Shown here one piece after another: positions 34,800 through 46,261 of a stretch of DNA of 64,000 nt. The notes beneath the pieces were generated by a model. That model ran no database searches. It saw nothing but the letters and a program-made list of their open reading frames with translations, and was not told the DNA's origin. A program made the position numbers and the translations under genes. The DNA lies in assembly GCF_004364865.1 (NCBI RefSeq), contig NZ_SOAU01000001.1, forward strand, positions 3,752,001 through 3,816,000, in the 5' to 3' direction. The stretch is from Ilumatobacter fluminis. GTDB lineage: Bacteria; Actinomycetota; Acidimicrobiia; Acidimicrobiales; Ilumatobacteraceae. Each line of letters starts with the position of its first letter. Within the stretch, counting starts at the first letter, position 1.

Positions 34800-34834
34800 C
34801 GAGAACCTGTGGCTGCGGGCGGGCAACCGCGGTC

Positions 34835-34840
34835 TAGCGT
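34835..34840 (+). promoter_or_regulatory. -10 element TAGCGT for the ABC-F gene (leaderless)
   Basis: TAGCGT lies 6 nt before the GTG at 34847. Confidence 0.55.
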
Positions 34841-34846
34841 CACGCC

Positions 34847-36430
34847 GTGGGTTCGATCCGGGTCGACGCAGTGGGGTGGCGACTCCCGAGCGGTGACGAG
34901 CTGTTCCGGGACGTCTCGTTCTCCGTCGGGGCGGGCGAACGGGTTGCCCTCATCGGCGCCAACGGGGTCGGCAAGACGTCGCTGCTCCGCACCATCATCG
35001 GTGACGAGAAGCCGTCGGACGGTCGTGTCTCGATCGACGGTCGCCTCGGCGTGATGCGTCAGCTGGTCGGAATGGGCGACACGAGCGAGGGAGCGGCGAC
35101 CGACGTCCGAGGATTGCTGCTGTCGATCGCTCCCGATCGGATCCAGAGCGCTGCGGCTCGCCTCGCATTGGCGGAGTCCCGACTCGCCGACCACCCGATG
35201 CAGTACGCCGATGCGCTCGCCGCCTGGGGTGACGCCGGCGGCTACGACGTCGAGGTCGCCTGGGACGAAGCGTGTGGTCGGACACTCGGCGTCGACTTCC
35301 GTGACGTCGCCGATCGCCCACTCCGCACGTTGAGCGGCGGTGAGCAGAAGCGGTTGGCACTCGAGTACCTCTTCCGGAGCGAGAACGACGTGCTCGTGCT
35401 CGACGAACCCGACAATTTCCTCGACGTGCCCGCGAAGCGTTGGCTCGAACGCGAGTTGAACGCCACCAAGAAGGCCGTGTTGTTCGTCAGCCACGATCGC
35501 GAGCTCCTGTCGGCGAGCGCCTCGAAGATCGTGACGATCGAGGCATTCGGATCGTGGACACACGGCGGCGGGTTCGACGGGTACGCCGCCGCCAAGCAAG
35601 CCCACGACGAGCAGCGCGCACGGGATGCGGCGCTGTTCGACCGTGAGCGGGAGCGGCTCGAGGAACTCGTCGCCGAGATGCGCCGACGCGCCAAGATCAG
35701 CGAGGTCTTCGCGCCTCGCCTGAAGGCGGCGGAGTCGCGACTGCGTCAGTTCCTCGAGAGCAACGAGCGCCCACCGGACGTTCGCGACCAGCAGATCGAC
35801 GTCCGGTTGCGCGGCGCCCGCACCGGCAAGCGCGCGGTGATCATCGAGCAGCTCGAACTGTCGGGGCTGACCGATGCGTTCGACGCCGAGCTCTGGTACG
35901 GCGAGCGAGTCGCCGTCCTCGGCGGCAACGGGGCCGGCAAGAGCCACTTCCTGCGCCTGCTCGCGGGCGACGAGGTCGACCACGACGGCTCGTGGCGGCT
36001 CGGCGCCAACGTGGCACCCGGGCTGTTCCACCAGACCCACGAGCACCCCGAGTGGGTCGGCCGGACGCCGGTCGAGATCCTCCACGACCACGACGTCGTT
36101 CTCGGCCCCGCCATGGGAATGTTGCGCCGCTACGAGATCCACGGCTGTGCCCAACAGCCGTTCGAGACGATGTCCGGAGGCCAGCAGGCCCGCTTCCAGA
36201 TCCTGCTGCTCGAGATCTCGGGCGCGACCCTGCTGCTGCTCGACGAACCGACCGACAACCTCGATCTGGTGTCGGCCGAAGCGCTCGAGCACGGGCTCGA
36301 CCGATTCGACGGCACCGTGATCGCCGTCACCCACGACCGCTGGTTCCTCCGCGGCTTCGACCGCTACCTCGTCTTCGAGCCCGACTGCACCGTCACCGAC
36401 CACGACACCCTCCCCGACCCCTGGCACTGA
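34847..36430 (+). CDS. ABC-F family ATPase (duplicated ATP-binding cassettes)
   Basis: 527 residues. Cassette 1 has Walker A GANGVGKTS, signature TLSGGEQKRLALEY and Walker B VLVLDEPDNFLD. Cassette 2 has GGNGAGKSH, TMSGGQQARFQI and LLLLDEPTDNLD. A charged linker helix (about 245-310; RERERLEELVAEMRRRAKI) sits between them. There are no membrane segments, so it is an ABC-F protein acting on ribosomes, such as an energy-dependent translational throttle, antibiotic-protection or uup-like factor; the exact subgroup is unclear. TAGCGT six nucleotides before the GTG marks a leaderless start. The gene is bracketed by REP-like palindromes. Confidence 0.88.
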   Translation: MGSIRVDAVGWRLPSGDELFRDVSFSVGAGERVALIGANGVGKTSLLRTIIGDEKPSDGRVSIDGRLGVMRQLVGMGDTSEGAATDVRGLLLSIAPDRIQSAAARLALAESRLADHPMQYADALAAWGDAGGYDVEVAWDEACGRTLGVDFRDVADRPLRTLSGGEQKRLALEYLFRSENDVLVLDEPDNFLDVPAKRWLERELNATKKAVLFVSHDRELLSASASKIVTIEAFGSWTHGGGFDGYAAAKQAHDEQRARDAALFDRERERLEELVAEMRRRAKISEVFAPRLKAAESRLRQFLESNERPPDVRDQQIDVRLRGARTGKRAVIIEQLELSGLTDAFDAELWYGERVAVLGGNGAGKSHFLRLLAGDEVDHDGSWRLGANVAPGLFHQTHEHPEWVGRTPVEILHDHDVVLGPAMGMLRRYEIHGCAQQPFETMSGGQQARFQILLLEISGATLLLLDEPTDNLDLVSAEALEHGLDRFDGTVIAVTHDRWFLRGFDRYLVFEPDCTVTDHDTLPDPWH

Positions 36431-36448
36431 CCAGAAGGGGTCCCGCAC
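36431..36448 (+). repeat. Degenerate REP-like unit after the ABC-F gene
   Basis: CCAGAAGGGGTCCCGCAC matches the upstream units in 16 of 18 positions, and starts immediately after the stop codon. Confidence 0.6.
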
Positions 36449-36466
36449 AGATGGTGCAGGATCGGA

Positions 36467-37144
36467 TCAGGAGCGTTGGGTGGGGAGTTTGGGGGTGAGC
36501 CACTCGATGAAGTTGTCGGGGCTGCGGGTCTGGACGTAGCAGCGACCGGGCCCGGTGAGCTTGACGACGAGGCCCTCACCGCCGAGCATCGTCGACTTCC
36601 AGTTGCCGACCTTTTGCACCTCGTACTGGACATGCTCGTCCCAGCCGACCATGTGGCCCGTGTCGACGACGTACGTCTGACCGGCACCCAGATCGATGGC
36701 CTGCACGGCGCCGTAGCTCGACACGATCAGATCGCCGACACCCGAACACTTCAGCATGAACAGGCCCTCACGCGAGAAGAACGTCTTCGAACCGCCCCAC
36801 TTGCTGTCGACCTCGATCGAACTCGGTGCCGCCAGGTACGAGCCCGACTGGAGGTACACCGTGTTGCCGGTGAGCGGCCACGTGATCACGTCGCCCGGCA
36901 GTGCCGGTGCCACGATCACGTGGTCCTGGGCCTGACTGGCGGTGAATGTGTTGAGGAAGAACGATTCACCACCGAGCACCGATCGCTTCAGCCCCTTCAT
37001 GATGCCGCCGCGGGTGCTGGTCTCGATGCCGATGCCCGGCGTCATCGCCATCATCGCGCCGGCCTCGGCCTGCACGCCCTCGCCCGGGTCGAGGTGGATC
37101 GTCGCCATCGCGAACGCCGGGCTGTAACTGATCTCGGTGCGCAT
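36467..37144 (-). CDS. AIM24/TIGR00266-type protein
   Basis: 225 residues, usual length. The beta-rich fold is recognisable from VQAEAGAMMAMTPGIGIETST, GGIMKGLKRSVLGGESFFLN, GDVITWPL and the final GEGLVVKLTGPGRCYVQTRS. The family is widespread and trimeric; in mitochondria Aim24 supports inner-membrane organisation, but the bacterial role is unknown. A GGGGAG site lies upstream, and the transcript seems to have a leader with a small hairpin (GGCCGGCA...TGCCGGCC, 37165-37183) and a TACCAT hexamer farther up, unlike the leaderless neighbours. It converges on the ABC-F gene. Confidence 0.8.
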   Translation of the reverse strand: MRTEISYSPAFAMATIHLDPGEGVQAEAGAMMAMTPGIGIETSTRGGIMKGLKRSVLGGESFFLNTFTASQAQDHVIVAPALPGDVITWPLTGNTVYLQSGSYLAAPSSIEVDSKWGGSKTFFSREGLFMLKCSGVGDLIVSSYGAVQAIDLGAGQTYVVDTGHMVGWDEHVQYEVQKVGNWKSTMLGGEGLVVKLTGPGRCYVQTRSPDNFIEWLTPKLPTQRS

Positions 37145-37216
37145 CCGAACCCACTCTCCCCTGGGGCCGGCACGCTGCCGGCCGCCGTTGCCGACCGATG
37201 GTAGTCACCGGACGCG

Positions 37217-37248
37217 AACGTGCCGGCCGGGTGACCGGCCGGCACGTT
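37217..37248 (-). terminator. Strong hairpin terminator after sdhB
   Basis: A perfect 14-bp stem (arm AACGTGCCGGCCGG) with a GTGA loop lies 17 nt after the sdhB stop. No T-tract, as is common in high-GC actinobacteria. Confidence 0.75.
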
Positions 37249-37264
37249 CGGAGGATCGGCAGCG

Positions 37265-38041
37265 TCAGGTGCGGCTGAGCTTCTTGCGGTTCTTGAACTT
37301 GGCCTTCATGTAGTCGGCGTTCATGACCGCGATGACGTCGATGGAGATCGACTTGGGGCACGCCGCCTCGCACTCACCGTGGTTGGTGCACGAACCGAAG
37401 TACTCGTCCATCGTCTCGACCATCGCCTCGGCACGCTTGTAACGCTCGGCCTGGCCCTGGGGCAGCAGGTTGAGATGGGTGACCTTGGCACCGGTGAACA
37501 GGTTGGCGGCACCGTTCGGGCACGCGGCGACGCAGGCACCGCAGCCGATGCACTCGGCCGCGTCCATCGACGCGTCGGCAACCGGCTTCGGGATCGGGAT
37601 CAGGTTGGCGTCGGGCGCGCCACCGGTCTCGGCCGAGATGTAGCCGCCCGCCTCGACGATGCGGTCGAGCGGGGCCCGGTCGACCATCAGGTCCTTGATG
37701 ATCGGGAAGGCGCTGGCGCGCCACGGCTCGATGGTGATCGTGTCGCCCGACTGGAACTTGCGCATGTGGAGCTGGCAGGTGGCGGTGCCCTTCTCGGGAC
37801 CGTGTGCCTTGCCGTCGATCATGAGCGAGCAGGTGCCACAGATGCCTTCACGGCAGTCGTGGTCGAAGACGATCGCTTCTTTCCCCGCCTCGATCAGCTG
37901 CTCGTTGAGGATGTCGAGCATCTCGAGGAACGAGGCCTCTTCGCTGATCTCCTCGATCACGTGGTTCTCGAACTGGCCCGGGCTGTCGGGGCCACCCTGA
38001 CGCCAGATCCGCAGGGTGATGTAGGTCAGCTTCTCGCTCAC
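37265..38041 (-). CDS. sdhB: Succinate dehydrogenase iron-sulfur subunit
   Basis: 258 residues. The plant-ferredoxin-like [2Fe-2S] ligands are in [17 protein letters not shown] and GTATC, followed by [16 protein letters not shown] and [16 protein letters not shown], which hold the [4Fe-4S] and [3Fe-4S] clusters. The GTG at 38041 overlaps the sdhA stop (GTGA) and sets the protein start at [13 protein letters not shown]; a longer frame would overlap sdhA. The subunit passes electrons from FAD in SdhA to the quinone site in the membrane. Confidence 0.95.
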   Translation of the reverse strand: MSEKLTYITLRIWRQGGPDSPGQFENHVIEEISEEASFLEMLDILNEQLIEAGKEAIVFDHDCREGICGTCSLMIDGKAHGPEKGTATCQLHMRKFQSGDTITIEPWRASAFPIIKDLMVDRAPLDRIVEAGGYISAETGGAPDANLIPIPKPVADASMDAAECIGCGACVAACPNGAANLFTGAKVTHLNLLPQGQAERYKRAEAMVETMDEYFGSCTNHGECEAACPKSISIDVIAVMNADYMKAKFKNRKKLSRT

Positions 38042-39960
38042 TTGTAGCTCCTCGTCTGGAACTGGACGACCTCGTACTCGAGCTCCTCGCGGTGCTCGAC
38101 GGGTGCCATCGGATCGCCCGACCACTCCCACGCCGTGACGTGCGCGAAGTCGTCGTCGTTGCGGAGGGCTTCGCCCTCTTCGGTCTGGTGCTCGGCTCGG
38201 AAGTGGCCGCCGCACGACTCCTCGCGGACGAGGGCGTCGCGGCACATCAGCATGCCGAGTTCGAAGAAGTCCTCGACGCGGCCCGCCTTCTCGAGCGTCT
38301 GGTTGAGGCTGTCGCCGGTTCCGGTGACCCGCAGGTCCTTCTGGAACTCGTCGTACAGCGCCGGGATCTCCGACAGCGCCTTCTCGAGGCCCTGCTCGGT
38401 GCGCTCCATCCCGCAGTAGTCCCAGATGATCTTGCCGAGCTCGCGGTGGAAGTAGTCGGGCGAGCGGGTGCCGCCGATCGACAGGTACTGCCGGAACCGG
38501 TCGGAGGCCTGCTGCTCGGCGACCTTGAACGCCTCGTGGTCGGTGCCGGGGATCGGCTTGTTGAGCCAGTCGGCGAGGTAGTTCGAGATCGTGTACGGCA
38601 GCACGAAGTAGCCGTCGGACAGACCCTGCATGAGCGCCGACGCCCCGAGGCGGTTCGCGCCGTGGTCGGAGAAGTTGGCCTCGCCGGCGCAGTACAGGCC
38701 GGGCACGGTGGTCATCAGCTCGTAGTCGACCCAGAGGCCGCCCATCGTGTAGTGCGAGGCGGGGTAGATGCGCATCGGCACCTCGTACGGGTTCTCGCCC
38801 GTGATCCGCTCGTACATGTCGAACAGGTTGCCGTAGCGCTCCTTGACGGTCTGCTGGCCGAGGCGGCTGATGGCGTCGGCGAAGTCGAGGTACACACCGT
38901 TCTTGAGGGGGCCGACGCCCTGTCCGTTGTCGACCGCCCGCTTGGCGGCCCGCGAGGCGATGTCGCGCGGGGCCAGGTTGCCGAAGCTCGGATAGATCCG
39001 CTCGAGGTAATAGTCGCGTTCACCTTCGGGGATGTCGGCGGCCGCACGGGTGTCGTCGGGGTTCTTGGGAACCCAGACGCGTCCGTCGTTGCGGAGCGAC
39101 TCGGACATCAGCGTGAGCTTCGACTGGAAGTCGTCGGCCTGCGGGATGCAGGTCGGGTGGATCTGGGTGTAGCAGGGGTTGGCGAACGCTGCGCCCTTGC
39201 GGTGGGCTCGCCACGCCGCGGTGACGTTGCAGGCCATCGCGTTCGTGGACAAGAAGAACGCGTTGCCGTAGCCGCCGGTGGCGAGCACGACGGCGTGGGC
39301 CGAGTGCGAGCTGATCTCGCCGGTCATCAGGTCGCGCACGACGATGCCGGCCGCCCGACCGTCGACGGTGACGATGTCGACGAGTTCCATGCGGTTGTAG
39401 AGCTTGACGCCACCCTGGCCGATCTGGCGAGCGAGCTGTTGATACGCACCGAGCAGGAGCTGCTGGCCGGTCTGGCCGCGGGCGTAGAAGGTACGCGAGA
39501 CCTGGGCACCACCGAACGAACGGTTGTCGAGGAGTCCGCCGTACTCGCGCGCGAACGGCACGCCCTGGGCGACCATCTGGTCGATGATGTTCACCGACAC
39601 CTGCGCGAGGCGGTGGACGTTGGCCTCACGAGCGCGGAAGTCGCCGCCCTTGACGGTGTCGTAGAAGAGGCGGAAGACGGAGTCGCCGTCGCCCTTGTAG
39701 TTCTTGGCGGCGTTGATGCCGCCCTGCGCGGCGATCGAGTGCGCTCGACGGGGCGAGTCGTGGAACGTGAAGGCGTCGACCTGGTAGCCGAGTTCGGCCA
39801 GGGTCGCCGCCGCCGATGCACCGGCGAGACCGGTGCCGACGACGATGATCTTGAACTTGCGCTTGTTGGCCGGGTTGACCAGCTTCTCGTGCGCCTTGAA
39901 CTCGTCCCACTTGTCCTCGAGCGGACCGGCGGGGATCTTGGAGTCGAGGGTGATGCTCAT
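38038..39960 (-). CDS. sdhA: Succinate dehydrogenase / fumarate reductase flavoprotein subunit
   Basis: 640 residues. The FAD-binding start is [22 protein letters not shown], the covalent-FAD His is in [16 protein letters not shown], and active-site regions [22 protein letters not shown] and [15 protein letters not shown] are intact. It resembles the b558-type (Bacillus/Bacteroides/actinobacterial) enzymes rather than the E. coli type. It overlaps both neighbours by 4 bp (ATGA with sdhC, GTGA with sdhB). Confidence 0.95.
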   Translation of the reverse strand: MSITLDSKIPAGPLEDKWDEFKAHEKLVNPANKRKFKIIVVGTGLAGASAAATLAELGYQVDAFTFHDSPRRAHSIAAQGGINAAKNYKGDGDSVFRLFYDTVKGGDFRAREANVHRLAQVSVNIIDQMVAQGVPFAREYGGLLDNRSFGGAQVSRTFYARGQTGQQLLLGAYQQLARQIGQGGVKLYNRMELVDIVTVDGRAAGIVVRDLMTGEISSHSAHAVVLATGGYGNAFFLSTNAMACNVTAAWRAHRKGAAFANPCYTQIHPTCIPQADDFQSKLTLMSESLRNDGRVWVPKNPDDTRAAADIPEGERDYYLERIYPSFGNLAPRDIASRAAKRAVDNGQGVGPLKNGVYLDFADAISRLGQQTVKERYGNLFDMYERITGENPYEVPMRIYPASHYTMGGLWVDYELMTTVPGLYCAGEANFSDHGANRLGASALMQGLSDGYFVLPYTISNYLADWLNKPIPGTDHEAFKVAEQQASDRFRQYLSIGGTRSPDYFHRELGKIIWDYCGMERTEQGLEKALSEIPALYDEFQKDLRVTGTGDSLNQTLEKAGRVEDFFELGMLMCRDALVREESCGGHFRAEHQTEEGEALRNDDDFAHVTAWEWSGDPMAPVEHREELEYEVVQFQTRSYK

Positions 39961-40784
39961 TCGGACGCCTCCTCGTGGTCCTCGTGCAGTTCGTGCACGC
40001 TGGTGACGCTGTCGTCGAACTCGATGACGCCGGCGAGTGTCATGATCGGGAACGAGACGTTGCCGACGACGACGATCGTGGCGATGCCGGCGGCGAGCGC
40101 CTTACGCCACTGGTTGAATCGGGGATTGTTCCAGCCCATCGACTGGAACAGGCTCCACGTGCCGTGGAACAGGTGGGTGCCGAGCGCGATGTTGGCGACG
40201 ATGTACAGGATCGCGACCGGGATGCGGCTCAGGCTGGCGTCGAGGTTGCGGTACACCTCGCCCCGGACGAAGTCGGGGTTGGCCCAGCCCCACGTGAGAT
40301 CGGCGAGGTGCCAGAGGATGAACAGGGCGACGATGATGCCGGTCCACCGCATCGTGCGGCTGGCGAAGTTGGCGACCTCGTAGTCACGCGCCGACTGGTA
40401 CTTGACCGGGCGGGCCTTGCGGTTCATGACCGTCAGGCCGTAGGCGGCGTGGATGTGGAGCAGCACGGCACCGATGAGGACGCCACGCAGGATCCACAGG
40501 AAGACCGTGCGAGGCAGGATCGGCACGAGGATGTCGCGCAGGAACTCGCCGTAGATGTCGATGTCGTACACCTCTTGGCCGTTCTCGGTCACGGTGCCGA
40601 TGTAGACCTTCAGGTTGCCGATCATGTGCGAGACGACGAAGCCGATGCCGATGATGCCGGTGATCGCCATCACGTACTTCTTGCCGACGGCCGTGGAGTA
40701 GAAGTCGAGGAGGAACGGCTTGCGCTTGGCGCCTCGCCCGACTGCGGTGCCCGACACGGGACCGCGACGCAGCGTTTGTGACAT
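39957..40784 (-). CDS. sdhC: Succinate dehydrogenase cytochrome b558 membrane subunit
   Basis: 275 residues with five hydrophobic helices, the layout of the b558 family in which a single subunit replaces SdhC and SdhD. Haem-ligand histidines are likely in [35 protein letters not shown] and [13 protein letters not shown]-terminal acidic tail ([12 protein letters not shown]) follows. The start ATG at 40784 is preceded by TAGTTT at 6 nt, a leaderless promoter for the sdhCAB operon. Confidence 0.92.
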   Translation of the reverse strand: MSQTLRRGPVSGTAVGRGAKRKPFLLDFYSTAVGKKYVMAITGIIGIGFVVSHMIGNLKVYIGTVTENGQEVYDIDIYGEFLRDILVPILPRTVFLWILRGVLIGAVLLHIHAAYGLTVMNRKARPVKYQSARDYEVANFASRTMRWTGIIVALFILWHLADLTWGWANPDFVRGEVYRNLDASLSRIPVAILYIVANIALGTHLFHGTWSLFQSMGWNNPRFNQWRKALAAGIATIVVVGNVSFPIMTLAGVIEFDDSVTSVHELHEDHEEASE

Positions 40785-40790
40785 AGTTCG

Positions 40791-40796
40791 AAACTA
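40791..40796 (-). promoter_or_regulatory. -10 element TAGTTT for sdhCAB (leaderless)
   Basis: TAGTTT lies 6 nt before the ATG at 40784. Confidence 0.6.
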
Positions 40797-40898
40797 CAGG
40801 GCGGCGACCCACGCGACCGAAATCGTCCGGTCGAATCGGCGGTTTCGCGCCGCCATCGCTCCGAGCGATGGGTCCGGGTCGGTGGATCAGTCCGACGA

Positions 40899-40943
40899 AT
40901 GATCACCGGAATGATCAGCCGGAATGATCGCCGGGATGATCGG
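40899..40943. repeat. Four short direct repeats containing (A/G)ATGATC
   Basis: Four copies of a 12-13-bp unit, each centred on ATGATC and mostly preceded by CCGG or CCGA, span the 3' end of the HxlR-type gene and its stop codon. Confidence 0.7.
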
Positions 40944-41409
40944 CGCCGACCGCTGCGTCGGCCTGCACACCGCGGATCGCCGACGGGCCGAACGTGGTCG
41001 CGCACGTGCGGCACCAGAACGCCTGCTCGAGTTCGGTGCCGCACGGGGCGTGGACGAGTGCCGTGGTCGGCTCGACGTTCGGGAGATGGGTCTCACTCCA
41101 ACGCACCAGTGCGACGAGCACCGGCGACAACGCCAGTCCGGCCTCGGTGAGCCGGTACTCGTACCGCGCCGGGTGCTCCTGGTACGGCACCTTGGCGAGC
41201 ACGTCGTGGGCGACGAGTCGCTTCAGCCGTTCGGCGAGCACCGGACGGGCAATGCCGAGGTCGTCGATCAGCTCGTCGAACCGGCGGACGCCGCGCAGCA
41301 CGGCGCGCACCACGAGGATCGACCACTTGTCGCCGATGACGGACAGGGTGCGCTCGATCGCGGCCTGCGAGTCGAGCGGTCCGTTCTGGGTGTCGGTGGA
41401 TCGGGCCAT
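40915..41409 (-). CDS. HxlR-family winged-helix transcriptional regulator
   Basis: 164 residues. The HxlR core (about 15-110) has VIGDKWSILVVRAVLRGVRRFDEL and ARPVLAERLKRLVAHDVLAK, with the wing YEYRLTEAGLALSPVLVALVRWSE. A C-terminal segment has three cysteines (APCGTELE, FWCRTCATTFG) that could bind metal or sense redox state. The last residues (ADHPGDHSG) derive from a run of short direct repeats and may be a recent extension. The start has TAGGCT nine nucleotides upstream. It diverges from fbiC across 67 bp, so it may control it; this is an inference. Confidence 0.85.
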   Translation of the reverse strand: MARSTDTQNGPLDSQAAIERTLSVIGDKWSILVVRAVLRGVRRFDELIDDLGIARPVLAERLKRLVAHDVLAKVPYQEHPARYEYRLTEAGLALSPVLVALVRWSETHLPNVEPTTALVHAPCGTELEQAFWCRTCATTFGPSAIRGVQADAAVGADHPGDHSG

Positions 41410-41418
41410 GTCGGGTCG

Positions 41419-41424
41419 AGCCTA
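41419..41424 (-). promoter_or_regulatory. -10 element TAGGCT for the HxlR gene
   Basis: TAGGCT lies 9 nt before the ATG at 41409. Confidence 0.5.
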
Positions 41425-41462
41425 CCGGTGACCCTCAGTTCGCTTTCCGAACTCACTCGACC

Positions 41463-41468
41463 TACACT
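41463..41468 (+). promoter_or_regulatory. -10 element TACACT for fbiC (leaderless)
   Basis: TACACT lies 8 nt before the ATG at 41477. Confidence 0.6.
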
Positions 41469-41476
41469 GCGCCGCC

Positions 41477-43888
41477 ATGACCCCCACGACGGTGACGCTC
41501 GCTCCCCGCACCGAGAGCCGGGCACTCCCCGACGACGTCGTCGCTGCGATGGAGCGCGCCGCGTCGATCCGCGACCGACGTCACGGCACGCGCATCACCT
41601 ACTCGCCGAAGGTGTTCATCCCCCTGACGATGTTGTGTCGCGACCGGTGCGGGTACTGCACGTTCGCCCAGCCCCCGGCCCACCTCGACGCGCCGTTCCT
41701 GTCGCGCGACGAGGTCCTCCGCATCGCTCGCGACGGCGCGCGCCAGGGTTGCCACGAGGCCCTGTTCACGCTGGGCGAGGCGCCCGAACAGCGCTACGAC
41801 GTCGCCGCCGACTGGCTGCGAGAGCACGGCTACGACTCGACGGTGCACTACCTCCACGACATGGCTGCGGCAGTGCTGGACGAGACCGGCTTGCTCCCCC
41901 ACGCCAACGCCGGCGCCCTCCCGGCCGACGAACTCCGCCTCCTGCGCGAGGTCTCACCGAGCCAGGGGATGATGATCGAGACCCTGCGGAGCGACCTGCC
42001 GTGTCATCGCGGTGCGCCCGACAAGACGCCCGAGCGGCGACTCGCCACACTCGAGGCGGCCGGCGAACTCGACATCGCGTTCACGACCGGGATCCTCGTC
42101 GGCATCGGCGAGACGCGCGACGACCGGGTCACCGCACTCGAGGCGATCGCCGCGTCGCACCGCCGCCACGGGCACGTGCAGGAGGTCATCGTGCAGAATT
42201 TCCTGCCGAAGCCGGGCACCGCCATGCGTCACGAACCTCCGTGCCCGCCCGAGGAGTTCCTCTGGTCGATCGCCACCGCCCGCGAGATCCTGCCGCCCGA
42301 CATCCACCTCCAGGCGCCACCCAACCTGTCGGACGACTTCGGCGTGCTCGTCGACGCCGGCATCGACGACTGGGGCGGGGTGTCACCCGTGACCGCCGAC
42401 CATGTCAACCCCGAACGCCCGTGGCCCGCACTCGATCGATTGCGCGAGGTCACCGAGGCACACGGACACACCGTCGCACCCCGCCTGACGATCCACCCCG
42501 AGTTCGCACTCGACCCGGATCGCTGGGTGCACGACGATCTGCGGTTCGCCGTGCTCGACCGCAGCGACGCCGAAGGACTCGCCCGCGACGACGCCGGCTC
42601 GTTCTGGCCCGAGCGTGTCTCGGCAGCCGACGTCGTGAACGACGGGGCCGAGGTCGTCCTCGTCGGCAAGCGGTCGACCGCCTGGTACGCCGGCGCCACC
42701 AACGACCCGACCACGCTCGTTCCGGGGCCGTCGGCCGCCTCACCGTCGTCACGGGTCGGCGCTGCACTCGCACGCGCCGAGTCGGGCGAGCAACTCGGCG
42801 TCGACGACCTCGTCGACCTGTTCGGCGCCCGCGGCCCAGAGGTGGGAGCGATCGCCGAGTACGCCGATCACCTCCGCCAGGAGGCCGTCGGCGACACGGT
42901 CACGTGGGTCCACAACCGCAACATCAACTACACGAACGTCTGCACGTTCAAGTGCCGCTTCTGCGGTTTCTCCAAGGGTCCGCTCTCGCTCAACCTGCGC
43001 GGGACGCCGTACCTCCTGACGCTCGACGACATCGCCGAGCGCGCCGCCGAGGCCGAACGCCTCGGCGCGACCGAAGTGACGCTGCAGGGAGGCATCCACC
43101 CCGACTTCGACGGCGACTATTACATCGATGTCACCCGGGCAGTCCGCGAGGCGGCGCCGACGATCCACGTCCACGGGTTCACGGCCCTCGAGGTCACCGA
43201 AGGCGCACGGCGGCTGGGACAGGACCTGCACACGTACCTCGGCCGACTGAAGGAGGCGGGACTGTCGTCGTTGCCCGGCACCGCCGCGGAGATCCTCGAC
43301 GACCCCGTCCGGGAGATCCTGTGCCCCGACAAGATCACCACCGACGAATGGCTCGACTGCCATGCCGCCGCGCACGACATCGGGCTGCACTCGAACGTGA
43401 CGATGATGTTCGGTGCGGTCGAGCAGCCGATCTCGTGGGCGCGTCACATCGTTCGCACCCGCGAACTCCAGTCGGTCACCGGCGGGTTCACCGAGTTCGT
43501 CGGCCTTCCGTTCGTCCACATGGCGTCACCGATCTACCTCCAGCGACGAGCGCGCCGCGGACCGACCTTCCGCGAGACATTGCTCCTGCACGCCGTCGCC
43601 CGCATCGCCTACCGTGGCCTGATCGACAACATCCAGCTGTCGTGGGTGAAGATCGGCGAGGCCGGTGCACGCCAGATGCTCCGGGCCGGGTGCAACGACC
43701 TCGGCGGCACCCTCATGGACGAGAACATCTCGCGCGCCGCCGGCGCCGCGCACGGCCAGGCGATGACCGAGCAGCGGTTCCGCGGCCTCGTCGAGCCGCT
43801 CGGCCGCACGATCGCCCAGCGCACGACCGGCTACGGACGCGTCGACGGGGTGGATCACGCCGCGGTTCGCGCGCCAGCAGCCGGCTGA
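41477..43888 (+). CDS. fbiC: FO synthase, fused CofG-CofH (F420 biosynthesis)
   Basis: 803 residues. The N-terminal CofG half (about 40-370) has the radical-SAM motif C-x3-C-x2-C in MLCRDRCGYCTFA. The C-terminal CofH half (about 450-795) has its own cluster motif in NVCTFKCRFCGFSKGPL. Together they join a tyrosine-derived moiety to the flavin precursor 5-amino-6-ribitylamino-uracil to make FO, the chromophore of cofactor F420. The fusion is the normal actinobacterial form. No other F420 gene is in the window. TACACT lies 8 nt before the ATG, so translation is leaderless. It diverges from the HxlR regulator. Confidence 0.95.
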   Translation: MTPTTVTLAPRTESRALPDDVVAAMERAASIRDRRHGTRITYSPKVFIPLTMLCRDRCGYCTFAQPPAHLDAPFLSRDEVLRIARDGARQGCHEALFTLGEAPEQRYDVAADWLREHGYDSTVHYLHDMAAAVLDETGLLPHANAGALPADELRLLREVSPSQGMMIETLRSDLPCHRGAPDKTPERRLATLEAAGELDIAFTTGILVGIGETRDDRVTALEAIAASHRRHGHVQEVIVQNFLPKPGTAMRHEPPCPPEEFLWSIATAREILPPDIHLQAPPNLSDDFGVLVDAGIDDWGGVSPVTADHVNPERPWPALDRLREVTEAHGHTVAPRLTIHPEFALDPDRWVHDDLRFAVLDRSDAEGLARDDAGSFWPERVSAADVVNDGAEVVLVGKRSTAWYAGATNDPTTLVPGPSAASPSSRVGAALARAESGEQLGVDDLVDLFGARGPEVGAIAEYADHLRQEAVGDTVTWVHNRNINYTNVCTFKCRFCGFSKGPLSLNLRGTPYLLTLDDIAERAAEAERLGATEVTLQGGIHPDFDGDYYIDVTRAVREAAPTIHVHGFTALEVTEGARRLGQDLHTYLGRLKEAGLSSLPGTAAEILDDPVREILCPDKITTDEWLDCHAAAHDIGLHSNVTMMFGAVEQPISWARHIVRTRELQSVTGGFTEFVGLPFVHMASPIYLQRRARRGPTFRETLLLHAVARIAYRGLIDNIQLSWVKIGEAGARQMLRAGCNDLGGTLMDENISRAAGAAHGQAMTEQRFRGLVEPLGRTIAQRTTGYGRVDGVDHAAVRAPAAG

Positions 43889-44033
43889 ATCCATCGCTGG
43901 AACAGAGGGCCCATCGGCGACACAGATCGGGGCGCGCGCCGTTGGGGTTGGCGTGAACGTTCCATATCGACCATCATTGGTCGACCCTGTTCCAGGGTGA
44001 ACCAGTCCGATCGCCTCAGGAGGCTCGAACTCA
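43889..44033 (+). promoter_or_regulatory. hppA leader region with inverted repeats
   Basis: The 145 bp contain TCGACCA-4 nt-TGGTCGA (43966-43983) and, directly after, CCCTG-3 nt-CAGGG, then AGGAGG 10 nt before the hppA GTG. The first repeat could be an operator; this is a proposal. Confidence 0.4.
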
Positions 44034-46124
<2,091 letters not shown>

Positions 46125-46150
46125 TCGACACCTGATCACCGCTCGATCCT

Positions 46151-46205
46151 GACGGGGTCGGGTCCGGTCCTTCGGGACGGGGCCCGGCCCCGTCGTCGTT
46201 TTCGG
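46151..46205 (+). terminator. Long GC-rich terminator after hppA
   Basis: A 20-bp stem (46151-46170 with 46175-46194), one mismatch and two G-U pairs, closes a TTCG tetraloop and is followed by GTCGTCGTTTTC. Confidence 0.8.
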
Positions 46206-46248
46206 CATCGGTCGGCTGCGCCGACGCCGTCGACTGCGTGACGTCCCG

Positions 46249-46254
46249 TACAGT
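46249..46254 (+). promoter_or_regulatory. -10 element TACAGT for the DAC-like gene (leaderless)
   Basis: TACAGT lies 7 nt before the GTG at 46262, which is followed directly by an ATG. Confidence 0.55.
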
Positions 46255-46261
46255 CGACGGC

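Noticed and set aside
38092-40383. Plus-strand open frame of 763 codons opposite sdhA and sdhC
   Set aside because: Both sdh genes are intact with cofactor motifs; the frame is a shadow.
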